Shown piece by piece: positions 22,043 to 32,307 of a DNA stretch of 64,000 nt. The DNA is from Amphiura filiformis (lineage: Eukaryota > Echinodermata > Ophiuroidea > Amphilepidida > Amphiuridae). The stretch lies in contig NC_092636.1 of NCBI RefSeq assembly GCF_039555335.1, forward strand, positions 53,933,706 to 53,997,705, read 5' to 3'. A program made the translations under genes and the position numbers. Below the pieces are notes generated by a model. That model ran no database searches. It had not been told where the DNA came from and saw nothing but the letters and a program-made list of their open reading frames with translations. Positions within the stretch are counted from its first letter, which is position 1, and every line of letters begins with the position of its first letter.

Positions 22043-23432
22043 TGGACGGACAATTGATATGTTACATTGCCTAAATGAGGAAATCCTAACTAAAGAAAAA
22101 TTATGGTGAGTTGGATTTCTTGGCCATTCAACTACAAAACTACAGTGTATTTCTTAATACTAATATATTGGTCTTATAGCAAATGAGTCAAGGAAGCCAA
22201 TAATTTGCATGTATATCTATTTCTATAGGGGGTCTTGTGGTTCTTGAGTCAATAATATATCAAAACAAAAGTTTTGGGCATTTTTGTCTCCTGAGAAATA
22301 TCATGCACATGGGGTCGAAACCCTTTAGAACTCATTCCTATCGTGTGTCAGCTTTATTTAATTTGTCTCAATATTTGAGTGCAAACACGGTTGGATTGTT
22401 CCCCTTTGGCACACCTTGATTGAAAGAAATAACAGAATATTCAGTAACAACCCATTCCTAAGAAAAGGAAATCCCTAAAGTACATTTACAATAAAATAAA
22501 TCAACAGCCACACCAAATAATTAATTTTGTTTGAAAATTTTAATCCCAGGGTTAGACTTGCCAATAATTTCTGGAACAACATAAAAAACTTATTGATTTT
22601 ATTCAAGAACATGATTTGCAGTTTAAAAATGAGCTGTTGTGAACTGCGAATCTGTGTACTTAAGGACTGAGGTATCGATCTTTAATATCAAAATCTCTGA
22701 ATTTCTTACTTATAATACAAAATCTGCTAGGATCAAAAGTTCAGCTAATAAACTATATCGTTGTGAGTTCTGCAGAATGCCCAATAACAAGTTACTACAA
22801 CCCATCCCCATCTAACATAGCTTGATGCGATTTGCGGAGTGTGAGAGGTGAACTGATTTTTACTGTTTCACTGTAACATTGCCCTTACCTCTGTTACCCC
22901 ATAATATTGTGTTATACTATTCGGCAAAATGTCTTGATCACATCGATTAGTAAAAATTTTGGAAGACATGCAGTTCTTACATGTCCATCAAATAAATGTT
23001 TGGGCCTGAATTGTTTTATTATTATTTATTGCTATAGACTCATCCCCTGACAGAATCAATGATTGTATTTATGTGTACTATAAACATTGTCAATATGACA
23101 TTGAGTGGTTAGTACTAGAGGCCTTATCTACGATAGCTGCCAGGCATTATATTTGGACATTATTTGAAGAAATTATCAATTGTCTATAGAGCAGCTATCG
23201 CAGGTAGGGCCCAATTACACTAATCACTGAATATTTACTTCATTGAATTCATCCTTATTTTATCTTCCTTATTTATAGGTGCTGGTTATATTGAATTTCA
23301 TTTTTGATAATTGTTATATGTTTTGTAATAAATACCAAAATATTAAAACTTGTGCATCAGTGTCATTCAATGTGTATTGTGTAAAGTATTATAGTAGGTG
23401 TATAATTAATTATTTGGAGGATATGGGTTTTG

Positions 23433-23640
23433 TTCCTAATCAGTGGCGTAACTAGGGTTGGTAGCGCCAGGGCAAGAAACAAAATTGGCACCCCTATCCC
23501 CCCCACCCGAGAATATTTTAGACGCGGAGGTGTGGGAATGGCATCGGCATATTTTAAGTGAGGCCGATTTGGCGCCCCCCTAGTGCTAGCACCCGGGGCA
23601 CATTTCCCCCTTGCCCCCTAGTTACGCTACTGTTCCTAAT
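23433..23640. mobile_element. hAT-like MITE with 8-bp target duplication
   Basis: Element 23441-23632 starts CAGTGGCGTAACTAGGG and ends CCCTAGTTACGCTACTG (imperfect TIRs). It is flanked on both sides by the identical 8-mer TTCCTAAT (23433-23440 and 23633-23640). CAGTGGCG-type ends with 8-bp duplications are characteristic of hAT transposons. At about 192 bp it is non-autonomous. Confidence 0.92.
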
Positions 23641-23936
23641 GACTGTAGATAGATTTTAGCGATAAGCAGTGTGGCTCTCTGTACAAAGACTCGACAGATA
23701 AACTTCCCTTAGTTATTTCAAATACTTTTAAAATTTGCCTGCAAAAAAAGCCCATATGCCAGATAACAAAATGACCCAACAAATGACCGACTTATACACC
23801 CGAAGCACTTATTAAATCCTGAAGATGGCTTAATGGTTTAAAACTTGTATAACTGCCCATGAAAGCCTCTTAAGGAATACTGCATAAAACTTTCTCATAA
23901 TGTAGGTAGATTAGGGCTTGCACTGAGCTTTAACTG

Positions 23937-24105
23937 CGCAACCCTGGAATGGTTTATGGAATGATTTGGGCCACAGTGATCATCAACTTGTAAAGTGTGC
24001 AGCCATGTGGTTCTTGCGGCCCACTATGAAGATCATTGCCCTGGGGTTGGGTCGCAGCGTAGAGTGACCAATAAATGCAACAATTTATTTTATTTATTAC
24101 AAAAG
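23937..24105 (+). repeat. SINE family B fragment
   Basis: Shares TGGTTTATGGAATGAT.TGG, the AGTG.TCA segment and TTGTAAAGTGTGC with the repeat body at about 9250-9300, then diverges and ends in AATTTATTTTATTTATTA. It lacks the tRNA head. Confidence 0.65.
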
Positions 24106-25193
24106 CAAAACCATAATTCACACATACACAAGACTTATGATAGAAATCCTCCAATATTTTATTTTTTTCTCCATTTTCTTCATAGAATACTGTACAGGGT
24201 TTTCTAAAAAAATGTTGCAGTAGTAATATATAAATAGTATAATTCTACAAGACTGAAGTACGAAATTTGGAGGCTACATACATTACAAATTGCATGTTCT
24301 CAGATGAAGACATCATTTGGTATTAAATTTGAGTACTTTGAACTCACATAAACTGTTATCTTTGACGCATAGTTTTGAAATAGTATTCATGAAAATTTTA
24401 GTACGCAAAAAATAGCACTTCATATATTTTATTTCTTTAAGTTAGAAAGAAGTACTCTTAATTAGAAGTCAAGGCATTTACTCAGAAAGTTAGTACAAAT
24501 TACAATAGTAAGTATGTTTTTAAAGATAAATATTTTGTTTGATTTAAAATACTCTTTTGGCATTTTCACATCTTAAGCTTATTCAGTCATTATGGAATTT
24601 AAATTATCAGATGGTTCAGCACGTAGAATAAAATATTTTGAAATAAGAGGTGGGTCCAAAATAATTCTTAAAATTAATATTTAAAAAATTGTTTATATTG
24701 TTCAAAATATGAGCGTTTCAGCCATTTTGACTCTGGAAAATGTAGGACACAAAAATGTAGTATTTGATGCTGAAAAAAATTATAAAAGAATGTCACTTTT
24801 CTGTATTCTACTCGGAACACAGGAATTTGAAGTCACTTTTCTGTACTCAGTACACAGGAATTTGAATTTTTAAGTGTCATGCTTCACACATCAAAGACAT
24901 GGGAAGCATGTTGTTTGTCCATATTATCTGAAATTCCAGGTTAAAATGACACAAAGATCCAGCTATAGGCACTTACATAAGATTTATTGTACAAGGTTGG
25001 GTGGGACCATGATAAAGTAGATGAATCGTATTACTGGCCAGCAGTATTCCTAATTAGTAATTTGGTCACATTAACTTTGCCCTTATACTGAAGGTACATA
25101 AAAACATGCCATGCTATATTTTAAGTTGCAAATGGAGCAAAGTTTAAGAAAACAGACAAATACCGAAACTTCAAGATGCCAGCCAAAGCAATA
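24106..25193. other. Non-coding intergenic DNA
   Basis: No gene supported. A short imperfect tandem duplication occurs at about 24795-24860 (unit GTCACTTTTCTGTA...ACACAGGAATTTGAA). Confidence 0.6.
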
Positions 25194-25503
25194 GTAGCAA
25201 AATTGTATTTGTGTTATGTAGCAGACGCCAGAGGTTGGATCATCAATTAAAGCTATCAGCTGCCCTCACACAGCATTAGGATGCAAGTGGAATAAAGCTG
25301 TATTTAGCGTTTTTTCTTACAAAGAGCCCGATGCCTGATAAAATAAAAACACATGTTTTGCATATTTTTTGTCAGGCATCAATCAATGCTCTGCATAAGG
25401 AAAAAGCTATTTACAGCTTTCTTCCATTTGCATACCGATGCTGTGCGAGGGCCGCAGATTGACTGCTGGCATCTGCTACATAGCACAAATACAACTTTGC
25501 TAC
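25194..25503. repeat. 310-bp foldback (palindromic) element
   Basis: The left arm GTAGCAAAATTGTATTTGTG (with TATGTAGCAGACGCCAG) is mirrored by the right arm CTGGCATCTGCTACATAGC continuing ACAAATACAACTTTGCTAC. Pairing continues inward through GCTGCCCTCACACAGCAT / ATGCTGTGCGAGGGCCGC to a loop near 25345. Long imperfect arms with no ORF fit a palindromic MITE. Confidence 0.82.
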
Positions 25504-27869
25504 ACAATGTTTCCTATTATTAGTTCTCTTCAACATTAAAAACATGGAGGACAGAACTACTGTTATTTCAATACAGTATAATTTCAAAAATAGTTATTTG
25601 CTATGTACAGGTACACTATAAATTAATACAAATTTGGCTACGGTTTTGGCTGTTCTGGTTCTCCATAATGTTGTGATCCTTTACATTTAAAACTTGAATA
25701 CATATATCAGAATACAGTTCAGTTTTGAATGGAATTGAACGGCAAAAAGTTTGCCAACAAGTAATAAATAAATTTGCTTCAAGTACCCTGTAATTTATCA
25801 CACTACATATGATGAGTACAGCCACAAAGGGAACATTGCTGACAACAAACGGTAAATAATTTAGTCCTGGAGTCAAGCAGAGAGTATGTGTAATCCAAGT
25901 CAGATCTTCAGGTTTAACCTTCATGTAAGCCTACACAAAATTAGCCTACTGTCGAGACTCATTAAAGGATTAGCCAGCTTTATTCCGTAACCGTACAACC
26001 CCTGTCTTGATATCAGGCCAAATATGGGTATGCTTACATGAAGGTATTACCGAGCTTTATAACTTTCCATTTCATTTCACAAAGTGAAAGCTTGACAATG
26101 CTTAGAAACTGCATATTACTTGGAAGAGAAATGAGACATCTTAATGCATACATGCTGACGTGTCTACTGCATTAGCCCCATGGGGGTGAGTTGCAATGGA
26201 CAAGCATATATGACCTATTCCAGCAAAATATACCTTGAGTGTGGTTTTTAAAATAACGAGACTTACTAATTCGAAGAACAGAAATTGGCTTTTAAATGAT
26301 ACCTTGCTGTTGATAATTGAAAACTCAGTTTGAAATTATGATGAATTTAGGTAATATTTTTTCTTGATTTTTGTCAAGTTTATTTCAATTTTCTCAAAAA
26401 TTGCCAAGTCATCTTAAGGTGTATGTTGCTGGAATGGGTCACATATATGATACATTCAGTGAAAGTACATTGACATGTCTCATTTCATGTATAAAGTGTG
26501 ATAACGAAGGTCCAACTATAATTCCTTGTAGTCCAGGACTAAATAATCCCCTTTTGGTGAATGCCACCCTTATATATGTTTCCCTGCAAGAATGCAAGCA
26601 ACAAAAAACTTTCAACCATTAAGACCTTGATATATATATTTGTTAAACCATTTCATGATTGAATACTTGTAGGCTGCTCATAGGATTCTATTTTGCTATA
26701 GTCTTGTGGTTTCTCAAACTGAACTAAGAGTTGTGATCATAATTTATTCTTTCCCTGCCAAGGACTTCCTTGACCAGGATTTGAACCTGGGACCCCTGGG
26801 TATCTAGCCAGAGCTCTTACCAACTGAGCTATCAAAGAAGCAAATTTTCCTTCATTGGCCTACTGGAGGAAAAGAACAAATTATACCATTAACCTTGAGT
26901 ACTACTCTTAGTCGAAGTTTTATAAAACTTCTCAGCCTTTTCTGCAATACTCTTTAATACATCTGTACATATTGCAATTCCAATATTTACAAAATAAAAA
27001 ATATTTCTTGTTTTACATACAAAAAACCCTAAATGGCTAAATAATTGATTTTTGCACCTTATTTTACAAAAACAAAGGTAGACTGGCAAGTGAATTGGAA
27101 TCAATTAACCCAATAAATAACAATAATCTCATACACCATGAAACTAAATCTTGACTGTTGTAGTCAATTGTCTGCACAATTTCTGCTACGTTAATTTTTC
27201 CTTTAATTACCTCATTTTGTAGAACTGTATCATTTACATAATAGTGGTGGTAAAACAATGGAAGACAATATATTATGTGCAACATGTAGGAAACAAACAG
27301 GACAGCGTGTACAATTGACAATATTTTTCCTGAGCAAAATAAGCAATACCCCCCACATTGGTAAGACAGGAATCAGATATTCTTTGGGCGTGCATGAGAA
27401 CTATCTGCATTACCGTACATTCCAGAATATAAGCTGCCGCTTTCATGGTTAAGTAAAAGGTTACACTATGAGCCATAACGCTCTCGTATCCAATGGCACA
27501 GTTCACTAATCTCCATCAACTCTCATAGCTCAAAAGTTGGACCTCAAATCACAGAGTATGAGTTATTGTCTCCAACAATTTCAAAGGTCATTCTGTGTAT
27601 ACAGAAACATATTGGGGTTAAAGAACTGTGCAATGTAGATGAGCATGTTTGAGCTCCTAGTGTAGTCTTCATTCTACTAACCAATGCGAGCATATTGCAA
27701 TACATTGCATGTCATATACCATGGGTGCAAGTTAGCCACAATTGTGCATGTTGTATACACCTAAAATTTTGAACTAATGTGCAAATCCTACAGAAGGCAC
27801 TCTTAACAAGTTAGGTTTGCGTATTTTGGGAAATAGTCTTATCTTACTATAATTCACCAGAATCTGTGT
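25504..27869. other. Non-coding intergenic DNA
   Basis: No exon or conserved protein segment found on either strand. The open frames are short and isolated. The only recognisable item is a tRNA-like sequence at 26765-26838. Confidence 0.6.
26765..26838 (-). repeat. Nearly complete tRNA-like sequence
   Basis: On the minus strand the acceptor arms TCTTTGA/TCAAGGA pair over 7 bp with one G-U. The D-arm GCTCAGTTGGTAAGAGC and T-arm CCAGGTTCAAATCCTGG are intact. The anticodon stem TCTGG/CCAGG closes an 8-nt loop (CTAGATAC), one base too many, so decoding function is doubtful. It shares its 3' half with the tRNA-like repeat at 8354-8425. Confidence 0.65.
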
Positions 27870-28830
27870 GTTTGTGTGTCTGTTTGTCTGTCCGCCTCTT
27901 TTCTCGGCAACTGGGGGTCGCGCGTTCCTCAAACTTGGTGGGTGGGTGCAGCTTGGTATGAGGAAGAACAAGTTTATATTGGTTAGTGGGTCAAGGTCAC
28001 CCAAGGTCATCCAGGGGTCAAATTAGTAAAAACTGTTTTTCTCGAAGACTGGGGGACGCACGTGGCTCAAACTTGACGAGTGGGTGCGTCTTGACCGGGA
28101 CAGAACAAGTTTGTATTGGTTAGTGGGTCAAGGTCACCAGAGGTCATCTAGGGGTCAAATTAGTAAAACTGTCATATGGGCATGAAACTTGGTGGGTAGG
28201 TGCATCTTGACCTAGGACAGAACAAGTTTGTATTGATTAGTGGGTCAAGGTCACCCAGGGGTCATCTGAGGTCAAATTAGTAAAAACTGTTTTCCGCCTA
28301 TTTTCTCGGAGACAAGGGGTCACACGTTCCTCAAACTTGGTGGATGGGTGCATCTGGACCTCAGACAGAACAAGTTGTTTCAGTTAGTGGGCCAAGATCA
28401 CTCAAGGTCATCCAGGGGTCACCTAAGGTCAAATTAGTAAAAACTATCGTATGGGCATGAAACTTGGTGGTTACAGTCAACTTTTATAGTCAAATTTTTG
28501 GAAGGTCATTTTGGGGTCATCCAGGGTCACACAGGGGTCATCTGAGGTCAAATTAGTAAAAAATGTCGTATGCGCATGAAACTTGGTGGGTACAGTCACC
28601 TTTTAGAGTCAAATTTTTGGAAGGTCATTTTGGAGTCATCCAAGGTCAAATTACTAAAAACTGTCATATGGGCATGAAACGTGGTGGGTACAGTCAACAT
28701 TTAGAGCCAAATTTTGGAAGGTCATTTTGAGGTCACAAGGGGTCATCTGAGGTCAAATTAGTAAAAATGTCCTATGGGCATAAAACTTGGTGAGTACAGT
28801 CACCATCAGCCAGGTAATCGCGACAGCCGA
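27870..28830. repeat. Diverged minisatellite, about 105-135-bp units
   Basis: Seven to eight degenerate units carry CAAACTTGGTGGGTGGGTGC or GCATGAAACTTGGTGGGT, AAGGTCATCCAGGGGTCA and AAATTAGTAAAAACTGT. Units shorten toward the right. A partial second copy occurs at 30476-30870 as part of the large duplication. No protein frame persists. Confidence 0.82.
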
Positions 28831-29905
28831 GAACCGCCAAATACAGGTAACCGCCTAGTCCTTATAATATGGAAGGTGTGTCAAAATCATACATGTACGA
28901 ACTTTCAATTTCTATGCTTTAAAAAAAAACCACATACAAATATACATGTACGAACATTCAATTTCTACCCATAAAAAAGCACATGTTTAGACAGACTGTT
29001 CATTTGGTGCAATTTTGGACTTGTGTAAAATTCATTTCTGGAAGTATAATTTACAGTGGAAGCTTCAAAGAATCAATACAATATGGCATCTTGCATCTTT
29101 GAAATCCAGTCTACAATGTTTTTGTTAAGCTTACTGTGACAAAAAAAAACATGGTGCAAAGATCAATTATTAACCTTAGGGTTTAACAAATCCATTATTA
29201 TGAGTTGAATGCTGATCATTTTAACACAAATATTTACTTCACTTAAAAATTAAATACATCTTAAAGTCTGGCCCATATTCGTGAACAGTACCAAGGCAAT
29301 GGAAAATACATTGGTTAGTGTTCCCCGCTGCTCAAAATGTATGCAAAACAATTTGATTTTATTGATTTATTTCATGTAATAAGCAATGCATCGCCAACAC
29401 TGTCTAGGACATGGCTAATGTGCCATCCAATGACAAAGTCATGTTATCTTCCGGGAAAATGGAGACCAACATGTGATCCACAAACGATGTGTTGGTAAAT
29501 TTGTGGAATATCTACATTAATAAATACCATCTTTCATAGGCCTCAAAATATTTTGGGTCCAGAGGTCTGAGCTACGGTTGGTTGGGAACCCTAACCGACA
29601 AATATGCCATTTTCCACAGCCTAAAGGTCCGTTCATACTACCACCGCATTTGCGATGCGTTGCTTTGCGATGCCGATATATCGATTACTTTTGCCGCAAC
29701 TCAACGCAACTCGTCGCATTTCCAAGTTAAAATGTATTTAACTTTATTGCGATATCGCAATGCAGTATTTTGCAGTACGATGCAATGCGGCAATGCACCG
29801 CATCGCAAAAGCAACGCATCGCAAATGCGGTGGTAGTATGAAACGAACCTTAAGGTGTGTTGGCTAACTGGTTAGTCATCGCAAAGACAGGTGGAACATT
29901 GGACT
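28417..29905. repeat. Large direct duplication, copy 1
   Basis: About 1.49 kb from GGTCACCTAAGGTCAAATTA to the palindrome near 29905 recurs at about 30475-31945 with only scattered indels and substitutions. It contains the end of the minisatellite, unique-looking DNA and a short TIR element at 29622-29853. Confidence 0.9.
29622..29853. mobile_element. Short TIR element with CGCATCGCA-rich arms
   Basis: AAGGTCCGTTCATACTACCA at the left and TGGTAGTATGAAACGAACCTT at the right are inverted repeats. They continue through CCGCATTTGCGATGCGTTGC for about 45 bp. The interior is AT-richer and non-coding. Further copies are at about 30077-30303 (inverted) and 31678-31908 (direct), all inside the palindrome/duplication. 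Confidence 0.85.
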
Positions 29906-29907
29906 AT

Positions 29908-30028
29908 TCCAGTTGAAATCCATACACCCCCTATGGAAGACATGAGCTTAATCTTTCACACTTCCTGTGTGGGACATTAAGGTCATGTCTTGCATAGGGG
30001 GTGTATGGATTTCAACTGAATAGTCCAA
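29908..30028. repeat. Family C palindromic MITE at the palindrome centre
   Basis: ATTCCAGTTGAAATCCATAC and CCCCCTATGGAAGACATGAG are mirrored by CATGTCTTGCATAGGGGGTG and TATGGATTTCAACTGAATAG. The same sequence at 31962-32080 has its inner segment in the reverse orientation. Confidence 0.85.
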
Positions 30029-30474
30029 TGTTCCACCTGTCTTCATGGCGATGACTAACCAGTTAGCCAACACCCTTAAGGTTCGTTCATACTACCACCG
30101 CATTTGCGATGCGTTGCTTTGCGATGCGGTGCATTGCCGCATTGCATCGTACTGCAAAATACTGCATTGCGATATCGCAATAAAGTTAAATACATTTTAA
30201 CTTGGAAATGCGACGAGTTGCGTTGAGTTGCGGCAAAAGTAATCGATATATCGGCATCGCAAACCAACGCATCGCAAATGCGGTGGTAGTATGAACGGAC
30301 CTTTAGGCTGTGGAAAATGGCATATTTGTCGGTTAGGGTTCCCAACCAACCGTAGCTCAGACCTCTGGACCCAAAATATTTTGAGGCCTATGAAAGATTG
30401 TATTTATTAATGTAGATATTCCACAAATTTACCAACACATCGTTTGTGGATCACATGTTGGTCTCCATTTTCCC

Positions 30475-31945
30475 GGTCACCTAAGGTCAAATTAGTAAAA
30501 ACTATCGTATGGGCATGAAACTTGGTGGTTACAGTCAACTTTTATAGTCAAATTTTTGGAAGGTCATTTTGGGGTCATCCAGGGTCACACAGGGTCATCT
30601 GAGGTCAAATTAGTAAAAATGTCGTATCGCATGAAACTTGGTGGGTACAGTCACCTTTTAGAGTCAAATTTTGGAAGGTCATTTTGGAGTCATCCAAGGT
30701 CAAATTACTAAAACTGTCATATGGGCATGAAACGTGGTGGGTACAGTCAACATTTAGAGCCAAATTTTGGAAGGTCATTTGAGGTCACAAGGGGTCATCT
30801 GAGGTCAAATTAGTAAAAATGTCCTATGGGCATAAAACTTGGTGAGTACAGTCACCATCAGCCAGGTAATCGCGACAGCCGAGAACCGCCAAATACAGGT
30901 AACCGCCTAGTCCTTATAATATGGAAGGTGTGTCAAAATCATACATGTACGAACTTTCAATTTCTATGCTTTAAAAAAAACCACATACAAATATACATGT
31001 ACGAACATTCAATTTCTACCCATAAAAAAGCACATGTTTAGACAGACTGTTCATTTGGTGCAATTTTGGACTTGTGTAAAAATTCATTTCTGGAAGTATA
31101 ATTTACAGTGGAAGCTTCAAAGAATCAATACAATATGGCATCTTGCATCTTTGAAATCCAGTCTACAATGTTTTTGTTAAGCTTACTGTGACAAAAAAAA
31201 AAAACATGGTGCAAAGATCAATTATTAACCTTAGGGTTTAACAAATCCATTATTATGAGTTGAATGCTGATCATTTTAACACAAATATTTACTTCACTTA
31301 AAAATTAAATACATCTTAAAGTCTGGCCCATATTAAGTGAACAGTACCAAGGCAATGGAAAATACATTGGTTAGTGTTCCCCGCTGCTCAAAATGTATGC
31401 AAAACAATTTGATTTTATTGATTTATTTCATGTAATAAGCAATGCATCGCCAACACTGTCTAGGACATGGCTAATGTGCCATCCAATGACAAAGTCATGT
31501 TATCTTCCGGGAAAATGGAGACCAACATGTGATCCACAAACGATGTGTTGGTAAATTTGTGGAATATCTACATTAATAAATACAATCTTTCATAGGCCTC
31601 AAAATATTTTGGGTCCAGAGGTCTGAGCTACGGTTGGTTGGGAACCCTAACCGACAAATATGCCATTTTCCACAGCCTAAAGGTCCGTTCATACTACCAC
31701 CGCATTTGCGATGCGTTGCTTTTTTATGATGCCGATATATCGATTACTTTTGCCGCAACTCAACGCAACTCGTCGCATTTCAAGTTAAAATGTATTTAAC
31801 TTTATTGCGATATCGCAATGCAGTATTTTGCAGTACGATGCAATGCGGCAATGCACCGCATCGCAAAGCAACGCATCGCAAATGCGGTGGTAGTATGAAC
31901 GAACCTTAAGGGTGTTGGCTAACTGGTTAGTCATCGCAAAGACAG
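30475..31945. repeat. Large direct duplication, copy 2
   Basis: Matches 28417-29905 collinearly. Differences include single-base indels in poly-A runs and TTTTTAT replacing GCGATGC-type sequence near 31720. Apparent short ORFs in both copies, such as the one starting at 30826, are conserved only because of the duplication. Confidence 0.9.
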
Positions 31946-31961
31946 GTGGAACATTGGACTA

Positions 31962-32080
31962 TTCCAGTTGAAATCCATACACCCCCTATGCAAGACATGA
32001 CCTTAATGTCCCACACAGGAAGTGTGAAAGATTAAGCTCATGTCTTCCATAGGGGTGTATGGATTTCAACTGAAATAGCC
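31962..32080. repeat. Family C palindromic MITE, flipped centre
   Basis: The outer arms match 29908-30028, but the inner 65 bp (from CTATGCAAGACATGACC to CATGTCTTCCATAG) is the exact reverse complement of the corresponding part of the other copy. It ends about 230 bp from the dachsous stop codon and may lie in its 3' UTR. Confidence 0.85.
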
Positions 32081-32307
32081 CACTATCTGTTTACAAGAAG
32101 TTTTTACCTTCATGGACATTTGAGAATATGCACCAGAATCTTGAAGCAACAAAAAACGCAGGTTAACTACACAACAAAATGAATGGAAGCACATACAAAA
32201 TAATACAATAAATCATCAACAAAATACAAAATTAAGAAAAAACACATTGGTCACTCTGTATTTCTGTGCAATTAGACAAATGAGTTTTTCTGCACATAAA
32301 CAACATA

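Larger units (their letters stand above)
29451..30476. repeat. 1.03-kb near-perfect palindrome
   Basis: Left arm 29451 onward (CCGGGAAAATGGAGACC) is the reverse complement of the right arm ending 30476 (GGTCTCCATTTTCCCGG). The symmetry centre is near 29963. The arms hold a TIR element each, and the centre is a family C palindromic MITE. The right arm then abuts directly the second copy of the direct duplication. Confidence 0.9.

Noticed and set aside
29582..30345. ORFs beginning MGTLTDKYAIFHSLKVRSYY on both strands
   Set aside because: They translate the CGCATCGCA-rich TIR element. Presence on both strands is due to the palindrome, and the third direct copy is frame-disrupted.
28774..31041. 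Pair of nearly identical ORFs beginning MGIKLGEYSHHQPGNR
   Set aside because: Their identity follows from the 1.5-kb DNA duplication. There are no domains, codon-level conservation or splice context, and poly-A indels change the frame.
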